Part shown: in pieces, positions 25,480 to 37,968 of the stretch | How the letters are laid out: each line of letters begins with the position of its first letter | How positions within the stretch are numbered: the first letter of the stretch is position 1 | Source: Lucinisca nassula | Lineage: Eukaryota > Mollusca > Bivalvia > Lucinida > Lucinidae | DNA length: 64,000 nt | Assembly (NCBI GenBank): GCA_963580285.1 | Contig: OY757013.1 | Span: 150,959,900 to 151,023,899, forward strand | Direction of reading: 5' to 3' | The notes under the pieces: model-generated | What the model saw: the letters and a program-made list of their open reading frames with translations, nothing else | Databases searched by the model: none | Told to the model about the DNA's origin: nothing | Made by a program: the position numbers and the translations under genes

Positions 25480-25743
25480 TACGAAAACATGCCTATACAA
25501 ATACATTGTAACCTTTGTTGCCGAAAAAATGAAAAAAAAAAAAAAAAGATGAAAAATTGTAATATTTTTCTTATTTCTGCTCAAAATATAGATTGTGGGT
25601 ACTCGTTAGAACCGCCTCATCGAGTACCCACAATCTATATTTTAGAGCAGAGATAAGAAAAATAAGGTTCACCCCTACCCCAGTTTTACTATATAAAAGT
25701 GGGGTTCGAGGGGGTCAATATTATATAGGGGTGTTTTCGTGAT
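25480..25743. mobile_element. MITE-H copy
   Basis: TACGAAAACATGCCTATAC at left, TATAGGGGTGTTTTCGTGA at right, palindrome 25578-25648 with a shortened centre. Confidence 0.75.
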
Positions 25744-26139
25744 TAAGCTGGGCTTTGTGTGGTTGCTGCATTTACTGCATGTATGGTTGTTTGGCCATTC
25801 TGAAAAAAATGTATATTGGACTACATCTAACATATCAGTATGAAGTATTTTGGTCAGCTGTTCAATTTGTCTGGTTGGATGAGGTACTCTGGGCCCGCAT
25901 CTGGCTGGTGGTCAGTTTGTGGGTTCAATACCTGCCGGGTTGGCCACATTCTTTAGTGGAGATTTATCATAAAATCTTTTCTAGTCAATCTCTCCCTTCT
26001 GATGAATGATGATGATTCAAAATGGACAGCCACCTATATTTTAATACACCTCAATCTCTGGCCTCATATTTTTCAGGCATTTTGAGGATTTCAGGCTTTT
26101 TTCTTGATTTCAGGATTTTAGATTTTTCCTCCTTAATTC

Positions 26140-26360
26140 TATTTAAAATGACTAATCCTTATACTGCTGAATTAATTTACTTAGCCATGCCCATTTCTGA
26201 CAATCAGCCAAGCAAATTACTTGATATAGTGTATTCATTCAGTTGACAAACTGCATTACAGTGTAGATCCTCATCAGATGGCTGCTTCTTCAGAAGCCAT
26301 CTGATCTGGATCTACACTGTTTGCAAAGGTAATGGTTATCATGTTCAGGAGATTTAGGGT
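26140..26360 (+). mobile_element. MITE-M1 copy, diverged
   Basis: CCTTATACTGCTGAATTAAT at left, core palindrome AGATGGCTGCTTCTTCAGAA at 26262-26325, right end TTTAGGGTTAA. Confidence 0.55.
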
Positions 26361-26639
26361 TAAGGCTGCGAAATCAGAACTTTCAGGCATGGGACAGCTA
26401 AGTCAGTATGAAGCCTGTAATCTCTTTATAACACTTTGCCAAACATTAAGGCAAAAGAATGTGCACTGGGCTGGTTAACCACTTATATAAGCCAACCCAG
26501 AACAAGTGTGGTTAGGTAAACTGACCGGCTCAGTAAGTCATACTACACTGCAACCCATCTATAGCACTCTCATTGGGGTTCAAATAGAAAACATGCCAGC
26601 TAAACAACCTTTTTGTCGCACCTGCTTTAAGCATCCGTT

Positions 26640-27510
26640 CCTCAAGCCGTCAACATTTGCCACCACCCTTTCACCCTAATGTAAAAGTCCATTTCTTGAA
26701 AACTATAAGAGCTTCATTAATGATACTTGGTACAAGCTTGCCTCTAGGCATATCAACTTCAATGCAAGCATCCGTATCTGACCTTGACCAACATTTCATG
26801 GTTCACTGACTGTGAATTATTGCAGCCACCCTAACTTTCACCTTAATGTAAGAGTCCATTTCTCAAGAACTATAAGAGCTTCATTGATGTTACTTGGTAC
26901 AAGCTTGCATCTAGAAATAACAACTTCAGTGCAAGCATACATTCTCACCTTGACCTACATTTCATGGTTCACTGAGTTTGTGAATTATTGCAACCACCCT
27001 AACTTTCACCTTGATGTAAGAGCCCATTTCTCAAGAACTTTAAGAGCTTCATTATTGATACTTGGTACCAGCTTGCAACTAGGAATAGCAACTTCAATAC
27101 AAGTATCCATATCCGACCTTGATCTATATTTCATGGTTCACTGACTTTGTGAATTATTGTAACCACCCTAACTTTCACCCCTAATGTAAGAGTCCATTTC
27201 TCAAGAACTATAAGAGCTTCATTCATGTTTTTTGTACAAGCTCGCATCCAGGAATAGCAACTTAGCTGCAAGCATCCATATCTCACCTTGACCTGCATTT
27301 CATTGTTCACTGTCTTCGTGAATTGTTGCGACCACCCCAACTTTCACCTTAATGTAAAGAGTCCATTTCTTGAGAACTTGGCACAAGCTTGTATCTAGGA
27401 GTGACAACTTTTATGCAGGCATCCATGTTTGACCTTGACCTAGATTTCATGGTTCAGTGACTTTGTACCCCAACAGGCCCGACATAGCCTTTGGCAGAAT
27501 TATTGTTATC
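26640..27510 (+). repeat. Tandem array, ~160 bp unit, family U
   Basis: Five units with CTAACTTTCACCTTAATGTA, TTTCTCAAGAACTATAAGAG and CACTGACTTTGTGAATTATT. Ends CCGACATAGCCTTTGGCAGA, the same terminus as 15220-15265. Confidence 0.82.
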
Positions 27511-27511
27511 C

Positions 27512-28074
27512 ATTTCTTTTCCTATGTATTACCATTGGCAGATGAAAAACAACAGAGGAACTCGTGCAGTCACCAAGTTCTACACAATTTATCAACAGAA
27601 CATATCTTTTGACAATGAAGGGCAATGTCACTTTCATTAAAACTGTGGATGCTGGGTATTTCCCAGCTGGTGACATTTTGAAATAGTTTTCTTATTTTTT
27701 TCCAGAGAATAGAATTGATATAACAAGTCTTGTTTTCTGAGAAAAATATCAACGATTTGTCCGCTGCTGAATTAACCCAGAGAGCAGTAAAGGTTATAAA
27801 ATCAGTGTATATCTGCATTGTGCAATATTTATTGGCTTTTGCTATGGTGGTTATATTAAATTATTATTTCTCCATGTACATAGATTTTTGTTGTTTTTTA
27901 CCTGTCCTACTTTTTACGTGATTATGTTCACAAGTTCATGCAATAAATACCCTGGAAAATGCTACTTTTTCCAAGAAAAGTTAGGGTTTGCAAGGGTGGA
28001 CATTCCATCTGCAGGTCTTAGAATGTGTGTGCTTGCTACTACTGCCTGAAACCAACATCAGTAGCTAAGTTGTA
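27512..28074. other. Unassigned AT-rich sequence
   Basis: Short frames only. No repeat, RNA or protein family recognised here. Confidence 0.4.
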
Positions 28075-28270
28075 TTGCCCATCTGATTGGTGATCAGGTG
28101 GTCATGGGTTTATTACCTGCCAGGTCAACAACATTCTATCTCTTCTGTCGATTCAAGAAAGGTAGCTGTCAGTTTCTGGTGAAAGAATGTGCACTGTATT
28201 GGTTAACAGCTTATGTATGAGCCTGCCTGGGAAAAGTGTGGTAAGGTAAATTGACCTAAATAGTATTGAC
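28075..28270 (+). mobile_element. SINE-B-like fragment
   Basis: Degraded B box ATGGGTTTATTACC, then TCAGTTTCTGGTGAAAGAAT, GTGCACTGTATTGGTTAACA and TAGTATTGACTGGACC. Matches the 3' part of SINE-B at 13860-13920. Confidence 0.5.
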
Positions 28271-29559
28271 TGGACCATAAAAACTATTGAGAATTTTGAG
28301 CACCCACAATCTATGTTTGGAGCAGGAATAAAAAACATGATTCGCTCACCTGATTGTCACTGTCTAATAGACTTCTGGTTTCAGACAAGAAGGTTTTCCC
28401 TACATAAGTCTGTAAAACCAGTGGGCACCGTTGTGGGCCCATTTTTGGCCCCAGGGCTATAATTTGATCAATCTTGGTAGAGGTCTACTAGACAAAGCTT
28501 CATACCAAAAATCAAAGACCTGAGCCTTCTGGTTTCAGACAAGAAGATTTTTTAAGGTTTTCCCTATATAAGTCTATGTAAAACCAGTGGGCCCGGGGGC
28601 GGAGCCATTTTTGGTCCAAGGGGTATAATTTGATCAATCTTTGCTGAGGTCCACTAGACAAAGCTTCATACCAAGTATCAAAGAACTGAGCTGTCTGGTT
28701 TCTGACAAGAAGATTCATAAAGATTTTCCCTATATAAGTCAATGTAAAACCAGTGGGCCCGCGAGGAAGGGGATATTTTTGGCCCAAGGGCTATAATTTG
28801 AATAATCTTGATAGAGGTCCACTAGACAAAGCTTCATACCAAATATCAAAGACCTGAACCTTCTGGTTTCAGACAAGAAGATTTTTAAAGATTTTCCCTA
28901 TATAAGTCTATGTAAAACCAACGGGCCCCATGGCGGGGCATTTTTTACCCTTGGGCTACAATTTGAACAACCTTGATAGAGGTCCACTATATGAAGCTTC
29001 ACACCAAATATCAAAGACCTTGGCTTTGCGGTTTCAGAGAAGAAGACTTTTAAGATTTTCCCTATGTAAGTCTATGTAAAAGCAAAGGGCCCTGGGGTGG
29101 GGGCATTTTTTGTCTGAGGGCTATAATTTGAACAATCTTAATAGAGGTCCACTATAAAAAGCTTCACACCAAATATCAAAGACCTGGGCCTTGCGGTTTC
29201 AGAGAAGATTTTTAAAGATTTTCCCTATATAAGCCCATGTAAAACCAAAGGGCCCCGGGCGGGGGCATTTGTGGCCCCAGAGCTATAATTTGAACAATCT
29301 TGGTAGAGGTCCACTACCTGAAGCTTCATACCAAATATCAAAGACCTGGGCCTTACGGTCTCGGACAAGAAGATTTTTTAAAATTTTCCCTATACATGTG
29401 TAAGTATGTAAAACCAAAGGGCCCTGGAGAAGGGGCATTTTTGGCCCAAGGGCCACCATCATCATCAACGGATTTTTGATTTACGTGCAGGTACAGGGGC
29501 AACGTCCTCATAAGCGGGCCCCTTTCCAGGTAGCTGGCTTGCTGCACGCATGGCAGATC

Positions 29560-29958
29560 TTACACCAGATCTCCAGGTTTGTCTATCATGAGGATCGAGA
29601 GCAGAGAGTTCCATTCTCTGCAATCTCTTTCTGTTAGCTGCTTCCAGGTCATCTTGGGCCTTCCAGGCCCCCGCTTTCCACCTACCTGTATGTCACAGGC
29701 AGTCTTGACTGCACCGTTGGAGCGTTCCACATGTCCATACCAGGGAAGCCTTCTCTCTTTCAGGATGAGGTCCAGGTCCTCAATGCCAAGACGCTGAAGT
29801 AGCTCACTGGACATGATGGTGACAGTGTCCTGTGGCTTGACATTGCAGATCTGTCGGATCATTGCCCTTTCATTTCCCTGTAGACGGAGGTTTGGCTTTG
29901 TCAATGGCCATGTCTCACTAGCATGGAGCATTGCGCTCCGCACACAAGAGCTATACAC
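29560..29958 (-). pseudogene. RTE-like C-terminal fragment
   Basis: Continues the LINE after a broken stretch (29959-30133, where EVVASFCYLGDML is readable). It encodes SSCVRSAMLHASETWPLTKP, LGIEDLDLILKERRL and GKRGPGRPKMTWKQLTERDC, the usual C-terminal end of these elements. At least one frameshift separates it from the RT part. Confidence 0.85.
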
Positions 29959-30133
29959 ACGGCCACGTTTTGGACAAGAGGTGGCAGGAAGAGATAACTG
30001 GTAGCAACTCCTTGAATTTCTTCAAGGCTGTTTTCAAACGTGATGTAGTTGAAAGGTCGCAACCACCCGCTGCAAAGAGCATATCACCTAGGTAGCAAAA
30101 AGAAGCTACAACTTCCAGCTTGTCGGATCCGAC

Positions 30134-30951
30134 TTAAACTTCCCTCTGTGGTCTGCCATCTAAGGGGCGCGCAGTTCCTTGGCACCGTGTACACCTATAA
30201 TCAGGGTCCTCTATCAGGCGTTTGAGCCCACTGCATTTCTTGTGCACCCAGAACTTGCAGCCATTACAAAAGATACTGTTGCTGCCCACTCCAGTGCGAC
30301 ATACAGTGCATGGGAATTGGCCTGTACTCTGCAAGAGATCCAGACCTGTACCACAGATCATGATCTTTCCTGCATTCACTCTCAGCCCTTTCGCCTCCAT
30401 TGGGTCTTTCCAAGTTAGGAGCCTACTGACACATTCCTCAAGGGATTCAGCTATGACGACAAGGTCATCAGCATACAGGTCCTCCCAGGGGACTCCAGAG
30501 CGGAACTCGCGTGACAAGGCTTCAAGCACAATGATGAAAAGCAGTGGGCTGAGAACAGAGCCTTGATGAACACCCACCTTCACCTCGAATTCTTCACTGT
30601 AACCATCCCCAACGCGGACACGGCTCCGAGCATTAGCATACATCCCTTGGACCAGTTGCACAATCCACTCGTCCACTCCAAGTTTTCTTAGTGCCCACCA
30701 TATGACATTCCGAGGCACTCGGTCAAATGCCTTCTCCAGGTCTACAAAAGCCATGTAGAGTCTCCTGTTGGCCGCCAGATACTTCTCTTGCAGCTGCCGT
30801 ACAACAAAAATTGCGTCTGTTGTGCCTCTTCCTGGGATGAAACCAAACTGGGAATCGTCGATGGACACTAACTGCCTAATGAGGCCACCCACAATCCTCT
30901 CCAGGACTTTCATGACCTGTTCTGTCAGCTTGAGACCACGAAAGTTGCCCG
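30134..30951 (-). pseudogene. RTE-like reverse transcriptase with C-terminal zinc-binding cluster
   Basis: RT blocks QFGFIPGRGTTDAIFVVRQL, MAFVDLEKAFDRVPR (A), GVHQGSVLSPLLF (B) and LYADDLVVIAES (C). A Cys/His cluster follows: CTVCRTGVGSNSIFCNGC, HKKC, CTRC. The frame then stops at 30134. The upstream endonuclease is missing. Confidence 0.87.
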
Positions 30952-31328
30952 CTATAATTTGAAAATCTTGGTAGAGATCCACTAGATGAAGCTACTCATC
31001 AAATATCAAAGACCTAGGCCTTGTGGTTTCAGAGAAGAAAATTTTCAAAGATTTTCACTATATAAGCCTATGTAAAACCAAAGGGCCCCGTGGTGGGGGC
31101 ATTTTTTGCCCAAGGGCTATAATTTGAACAATCTTGGAAGAGGTCCACTAGATGAAGCTTCATACCAAATCTCAAAGACCTGGGCCTTTCTTGTTTTTAA
31201 AGCTTTTTTTTTTTTTTCTTATTTTCCCCTTTAGTTGCCATGGCAACCAGAGTTCTGCATGGAATGGAATTCTTTGAACAACTTTGAGAGAGGACCACCC
31301 AAAGATCATTTCTGCCAAGTTTGGTCAA

Positions 31329-31626
31329 TTTGTTTGTTTGTTTGAGGTTTAACGTCCCCGTCAACACTGTGAAGGTCATTTTGGAGACGTTGCTTCCAAT
31401 TTTGTGGGACTTTTACCGGACACTGAGATGAAATGACATCTCAAGCCCTATCGCCCAATGAAACCAATAGGGTTTATTAGCATGGGCGGTCCGCCTCACA
31501 CTGCGGTTCCTGGACAGGCTTAGATCCTCTAAGCGGTTTACCAGTACTAGTGTGCGGGCCGGCTTCAGCTCTGCGTGGAAGCACCATGCAGCCTATATAT
31601 ATCTTCAAGCCCCTATGGGCGGGGGC
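31329..31626 (-). mobile_element. SINE-A, copy 5
   Basis: TTTGTTTGTTTGTTTGAGG tail on the left, GCCCCTATGGGCGGGGGC on the right. It splits a family R unit: CCAAGTTTGGTCAA occurs on both sides, so this could be a ~12-14 bp target duplication (GCCAAGTTTGGTCAA). Confidence 0.72.
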
Positions 31627-31769
31627 CGCCAAGTTTGGTCAAATTCTGTTCAGTGGTTTAGGAGGAGATGTCGTTAAAAGGAATTGTGGACGGACATCCG
31701 GACCGACGACGACAGTCGGTGACCGATCACAATAGCTCCCCCGGAGCCTTCGGCTCAGGTGCGCTAATA

Positions 31770-32512
31770 AAACAATGTGTATTTTTCACTGGATCTTCAT
31801 GAAACTTTGTCAGGATATCTGCCTAGATAAAACCTAGATCAACTATATATACTGGTCATCTGGGGACTACAACTAGGGCACTAGGTCAAATAATATAAAA
31901 CAATAGGCCCATGGGCCACTATGCTAACCCGAGATCATGTGGTTTATACCATATACAGGCATCATGCCCATCTTGGTCATGTGACAACAACAGGCTACCA
32001 TGCAATCAGAAAAAGGTTGATTAGGTCGATTATTATAATTATTAAAATCCACTGTCTTGCCTTTTTTCCATACAAATGTCTGGGTGACCAAATTTGACCT
32101 TGACGTAAAACAGGTCAAGGTCGAAGGCCATCATTTGAACAAAATTGGTAGGGTCCAAGTCCCCGATGCTGCAAACCAAGTTTCAAGGTCATCAGCAATT
32201 TGGTTCCTGAGAAGATTTTTTAAGGATTTTACCATATATGGGCATGGCAGCCATATTGGTCATGTGACCCAGTCCTTACGAACAAACTTTTGTTTCCCCT
32301 TCCCATAGAAGCTCCACATGTAATTTAGTTTCAAGCAGTTTGAGTAGGAAGATTCAAATACTGAATCAACAAATGACCTTGACCTTTGGAATTGATACAC
32401 TTCCATTCAGCTGATTGCAAAATACCATTTCTGGTGTCACAGGCTACCATGCAACCAGAAAAATCCACAGTTTTGCCCTTTTTCCATATAAATGTCTAAG
32501 TGACCAAATTTT
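31770..32512 (+). repeat. Tandem array, ~430 bp unit, family T (left part)
   Basis: Units contain GGTCATGTGACCCAGTCCTT, CCATATAAATGTCTAAGTGA and CAAGTTTCAAGGTCATCAGC. Continues at 35090-36665 after an insertion. Confidence 0.75.
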
Positions 32513-32533
32513 ACCAATATAATCACCGCCCCC

Positions 32534-35074
32534 TGTTACATGTGGGTTTACGGCGTCCCGCAAACCCCCATGCTGACAAGAAAACCGAGCGTGATCTCTG
32601 ACAGGTGCACGGGCAGCTGTGGGGTAAGGCACAAGAAAGATGTTAAATGAATGACATGAATTATTTACAGTATCTACATACAACACTCACTAACACAAAA
32701 CATCACAATTTGTTGCTTCTGTAGCCAACTCACGACGTCCGCTCCGAAGGCAAAACACTGTTCTGTGCTCGGAACGGGTGACGTGAATACCTACAGAAGC
32801 AAACAACAAAAACAACAACAAAAAAAGAAACAACACAAAACGCGACTGGCCAGTTTATAACTTGGGGTGAATCCCCCACTCGCGTGACACTTCCTCTCGC
32901 GAACTAGTAAAACTAGTCTATCAACATAGTTGATTATCCTAGGATTAGAGATCACGTTTGCTGATCAAACGTTTAGTGATCGTCCAAATAAGGTAAGTTG
33001 ACCTCTTCCCTGATCACATTTGTTTACAACGAACAATGATTTAGAAGAATCTGCTTCTATCCTGGTAGGCGCTGATTACGGCGGTCTGTCCGCCCTTGCT
33101 GGACCCTAACGCCTAGCGTCGTACCAGTACCTGCTGCTATGAAGCAGGGAGCAGCAGGTCACACATTGTTATGCCTGCAAATTACGATAACGGGACTAGA
33201 AACGAGTCACAAAACATACATGCTATATCATGATCCCCCTCCCGGAGAAGTAAAAATATGTTCATGCATATACCGTTATTGCGCATGCGCCGACCAGACA
33301 TACAGGCTGATTAGTGCATGCGACAAATAACCGTACAGCAGAACTCAACTTGACTGTGCATCAAATTATCAGCACCCAGCGCTTGACACAATAATACTCA
33401 AAGTTCATGGTTCCTTACTGAGCACTACAGAAATCAATTAATGCTCACTACTACTGAGCATAATACTCATCAAATTTGTGCTCACTACATTATCACAAGT
33501 AAGAGGCAATTGAACAGACCACGCCTTTGCGCTACCTGGTCAGCCGCCAATTACAGGAAACATAACAATCTCTATTTCATATCCTTCTCCGCGACACGGC
33601 TCACAAATATAGCTATTCACAAATTCAATACATTAATAACAGATAGAAACTACAACAGAAGATTTTCATCTATAATCTACAACATTTGTTAGTGTCTCAT
33701 ATGGGCCAACACTGTTTGCCGTAAATTCTCTCTATTTGGTAGGCACCCCGTCACAACCGTCCTCGCGACGCCGATGACGCAGCTGACGTCATCCCCGCCG
33801 TTCAGGCCGTTATGACGTGTGGCGACCAAATACTCCCACTTATCATCATCACGTTCTTTATATGTACATACATGCACAAACTGAGTTATCAGACAAAAAC
33901 GGCATCATTACAAAATGAACTCGTAATTCTTCTTGAACAAAATTATTTCTAATCAACGTGAACATGCTTGTAAAATAAAATTCATTACGGTTCATCATCA
34001 CGGATAACCCAACAGGCTCTTGTATGAGTTTGCCCTGATGATGAAGATGTGGTTAAACCCGTCTTAAGTTTACGTCCCCTCTACACCTAATATCATATTG
34101 GGACGGAACCACGGTTTTCTAACCACAGCCAGTCACAAGTCATGGATCAAACAAGTGACCCGGCGTTAATTAATTACATTCTACAAAAGGGGTCTAAAAG
34201 CCTAAATGAATCTAGAATGAGCGGGTGTCCAAACTTTACGTCTCACCAACATCTAGGGTCAGCATGAGACAGGACCTCACTTAGAAAGACTCATTCTACT
34301 ACTGGAGAAGCCTGGGATCGATCCTGCGACGTCTAGCTGGCAAAGCTAGTAGCCTAATCACTACAGGCCTCAATAGTGAATTCAGAATAGGCTTCAGAAA
34401 GTTGGGGTATACTAGAAGTAAACCCCTCCAAAACCTACAAGCATGTTCATACAAAAATAATACTAAACATAGATTAAACATACCTTTCAATATACTTTCT
34501 ATTTCCCCGTCACAATGTTCACTCTTTACAACTTGACCTGCTGCTAAAGTGTCCGCTTTTTTTCAGGGTTTATATATCTATGAATACTACCGGAAAATCA
34601 TGCCTACTCGTATTACCTTGCTTTGTTCGTGGGGAAGTGGAGATACCGGCCACAAACAAAGCTAGATAGCAAAAATCGAGTAGACAATGGATTTGCGTTC
34701 AAATAGTATATTTCCCATAGGAAAAATTGATAAAACGACCCTATAATCAATGACATGACTCCTGTCAAAACGAACACCCACACAACACGTGACGGGAATA
34801 AAAATCATATATGGCAGAATTTGGCGGTTGGCGATTTTTAGGCAAATTCTATAGGACTCGGCCTTTTAGCGGCCCCCTGTATTGTAAAAACAGCTCTCTA
34901 TAAACCACTCATGCATACATCGTATGATATGTGCATGACTTGTTCATGGAGCCGCATAGCTTGCGTACCATATTTCACCTAAAATATTTCACTCACACCG
35001 CCCTACCATATATCTACTAAAATAATTTAGATGTGCATAAGCACCAGAGAGGTTTCCTATTCCATCTCGTAACA
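32534..35074. mobile_element. Candidate 2.5 kb insertion with TGTTAC...GTAACA ends
   Basis: Sequence unlike the surrounding T array: higher GC, no GGTCA phrases. Bounded by TGTTAC/GTAACA and flanked by CCCCC on both sides, as a solo LTR with 5 bp target duplication might be. The flanks are poly-C, so the duplication is weak, and the T array does not rejoin base for base. No coding potential seen. A SINE-D lies inside. Confidence 0.35.
34227..34376 (-). mobile_element. SINE-D (tRNA-derived), copy 1
   Basis: On the minus strand: GCCTGTAGTGATTAGGCTAC (A box region), B box GGATCGATCCC, then CCTAGATGTTGGTGAGACGT. Same family as 37812-37968. Confidence 0.7.
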
Positions 35075-35089
35075 CCCCCCCCCCACCCC

Positions 35090-36665
35090 CCTGGCTGCAT
35101 ACCAAGTTCCATGGTCATCAGCCATTTGGTTCCTGAAAAGAAGATTTTTAAAGGTTTTTACCATATATGGGTATGGCAGCCATACTGGTCATGTGACCCA
35201 GTCCTTATGAACAATATTTTGTTCGCCCTTCCCATAGAGGCTCCACATGTAATTTGGTTTCAATCGACCCAGCAGTTTAAGTTGAGAAGATTTAAATATG
35301 GAATCTGAGCCATCCAGGACAAAGACGTATATGACCCATGACCTTTGGAAACGATAAAATTTCCATTCAGCTGACTGCAAATACAGGTATCATTTCTGAT
35401 GCCAAACGTTACCATGTAATCAGAAAAATCAACTGTTTTGCCCTTTTTCATACAAATGTCACAGTGACCAAATTTGACCTTGACATAAAATAGGTCAAAG
35501 TCAATCAATGGTCATCATTTGAACAAACTTGGTAGGGTCAGAGTCCGCGATGCTGCATACCAAGTTTCAAGGTCATCGGCCAATTGGTTCCTGAGAAGAT
35601 TTTTAAAGGTTTTTACCCTGCATGGGCATGGCGGCCATATTGGTCATGTGACCTAGTCCTTAGAAACAAACTTTCTTTTCCCCTTCCCATACAGCCTCCA
35701 CATGTAATTTGTTTTCAATCGGCCCAGCAGTTTAAGTTGAGATGAAGATAAAAAATACTGAATCTGAGCCTTCCAGGACAAAGGTCAGTAAATGACCTTG
35801 ACCTTTGGAATTGATAAACTTCCATTCAGCTGAATGCAAATATCATTTCTGACGCCACAGGTTACCATGCAATCAGAAAAATCCAGTTTTGCCCTTTTTC
35901 CATTTAAATGTCTGAGTAACCAAATTTGACCTTGAAATAGATCAAGGTCAACCAAAGGTCATCATTTGAACAATCTTGGTAGGGCCCAGAGTCCCCAATG
36001 CTGCATACCAAGTTTCAAGGTCATCGGCCATTTGGTTCCTGAGAAGATGATTTTGAAAGGTTTTTACTATATATGGGCATAGCAGCCAAATGGGTCATGT
36101 GATCCAGTCCTTAGGAACAATCTTTCGTTCCTCCTTCCCACAGAGGCTCCACATGTAATTTGGTTTCAATCGACCCAGCAGTTTTGAGAAGATAAATGTT
36201 GAATCTGAGCCTTCCAGGACAAAGGTCTGTAAATAACCTTGACCTTTGGAATTGATAAACTTCCATTCAGCTGATTGCAAATATCATTTCTGATGCCACA
36301 TCAGAAAAAGTTTTGCCCTTTTTCCATACAAATGTCTAAGTGACAAACTTTGACCTAGGTCAAGGTCAACCAAAGGTCATCATTTGAACAAAATTGGAAC
36401 AGCCCGGAGTCCCCAATGCTGCATACCATGTTTCAAGGTCATAGGCCATGTGGTTCCTAAGAAGATTTTTAAAGGTCATGTGACCAGGATCCCATGAACA
36501 AACTTTCTTTCCCAAAACCCATTGAGGACCTACATGTAATTTGGTTTCAATTGGCCCAGCAGTTTCTGTGAAGTCGTTTAAAAAATGTTGACGCCGATGC
36601 GGACGGAGTACCACTGCCTATACTGCAAGCTCCCCCAGAGCCTTCCGCTTTGGTGAGCTAAAAAA
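35090..36665 (+). repeat. Tandem array, ~430 bp unit, family T (right part)
   Basis: Three to four units with GGTTCCTGAGAAGATTTTTA, CCACATGTAATTTGGTTTCA and TGACCTTGACCTTTGGAATT. Ends GCGGACGGAGTACC ... AAGCTCCCCCAGAGCCTT, GGTGAGCTAAAA, the usual capped end. Confidence 0.8.
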
Positions 36666-36973
36666 CCTAATTAATGCAAGACAGGCTGCATTTTTCATTG
36701 TCAAGTCTAGATGAATTTAGGTCAAGTTTGAATCTTGGGACATCTTGGGTCAAATACTAGGTCAAATCATATAAAAACCTTGTGGATGCAATAGAGGCTG
36801 CATTTTTCAATGGGGATCTTCGTGAATTTTGGTCAGGATATGATTTTAGTTAAATTCTAGGTTAAATTTGAATATGGGTCATCAGGGATTAGAAAATAGG
36901 ATTGAGAAGTGCACCTTGCATTAGCCCTGAAGTTATCGGCCGAGGACGTAGTTTTATATATTAATTGTTCTGC

Positions 36974-36974
<1 letters not shown>

Positions 36975-37031
<57 letters not shown>

Positions 37032-37032
37032 C
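36975..37032. repeat. Poly-T followed by (ATT)n
   Basis: A T run of about 30, then ATT repeats. Possibly the tail of a minus-strand retroposon, but no body is recognised. Confidence 0.8.
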
Positions 37033-37811
37033 CTCTTTTCTTTTAAAAAATATTATTTATGGCGAAAAAAAGACACACAGAACAAAAAATATAATAAAAA
37101 TATGCAAATTTGCAAGTGACTGCCACATGTCTGGTCACGTGGCGGTCACATGATATGGATTTAAAAAATGGCGGCCACGGATCGGTAAAATTGTTGCCAG
37201 ATTTATGTTCAGACACAAATAAATTGATTAGGTGATCAGAAATGCTAATGCTTGTAATTCTTTAATTTCAATTTGGTGTATATTGATGAATAATTCTTTT
37301 ACTGGATAAAATAGGTTCTGATCGAATATCTTCATTTCATCACGGTAAGATTTGGCAAGCAAAGGACAAGCTGAAAAATAAAAATCGTCATGTGCGGCAT
37401 TTTTCTTCTCACGTTTTCGTAAAAATAAACCTGTCCCAATTCTTTGGAAAGAAAAATTACATAATTTTCTTGTGTTTTTTAGTATGTCCCAAATCTTTGG
37501 ACTGTCAAAAATAATTATTTTCAAGATTTTCAACCGTGTCCCAAAACTTTGGGTGTCCCAATCTTTAAGCACAATACGGTAAAGACTAGGTCAAATCATA
37601 TGAAAACCTTGTGGTTGCAAAAGAGGCTGCATTTTCAATGAATCTTCATGAATCTTGATCACGATGTGTCTAGATAAAATCTAGGTCAAGTACGTATGTC
37701 ACCTGGGGTCAAAAACTTTGTCACAATGTCAAATGATATGAAAACCTTGCGGATGCAACAGAGGCGACATTTTTCAGTGGATCTTTGTGAAAAGTTGGTC
37801 AGATTGTAGGT

Positions 37812-37968
37812 GAGTGAGTGAGTTTTACATCCCACCAACAGCTAAGGTCATACGGAGACGGGACCTCGGTTTAAAGACTCATTCAAAGGTCTGAAGAAGC
37901 CCGGGATCGATCCTGCGATCCCTGTTTACAGGGCGAGTAGCGTAACCACTGCACCACAGAGGCTTCTA
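37812..37968 (-). mobile_element. SINE-D, copy 2, with 13 bp target site duplication
   Basis: Minus strand: GAAGCCTCTGTGGTGCAGTG, GTTACGCTACTCGCC (A box region), B box GGATCGATCCC, ending CTCACTCACTCAC. Flanked by a perfect direct repeat TCAGATTGTAGGT at 37799-37811 and 37969-37981. Confidence 0.9.

Larger units (their letters stand above)
29453..30951 (-). mobile_element. RTE-like LINE, 5'-truncated
   Basis: Inserted in the R array exactly between GGCCCAAGGGC and TATAATTTG. On the minus strand it begins within the RT and ends GTACCTGCACGTAAATC, CGTTGATGATGATGG. The short (GATGAT) tail fits RTE-type trinucleotide tails. Confidence 0.85.
28335..31765 (+). repeat. Hairpin-capped tandem array, family R, copy 1
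   Basis: Starts GATTCGCTCACCTGATTG. ~165 bp units carry TATAATTTGAACAATCTTGG, GAAGCTTCATACCAAATATC, GATTTTCCCTATATAAG and ACCAAAGGGCCC. Ends GGACGGACATCCGG ... AATAGCTCCCCCGGAGCCTT. Interrupted by an RTE-like LINE (29453-30951) and a SINE-A (31329-31626). Confidence 0.8.

Noticed and set aside
37228..37572. 114-residue minus-strand frame with a Cys/His-like stretch
   Set aside because: AT-rich, no recognisable domain, no splice or start context; surrounded by repeats. It could be a transposon relic but I cannot support it.
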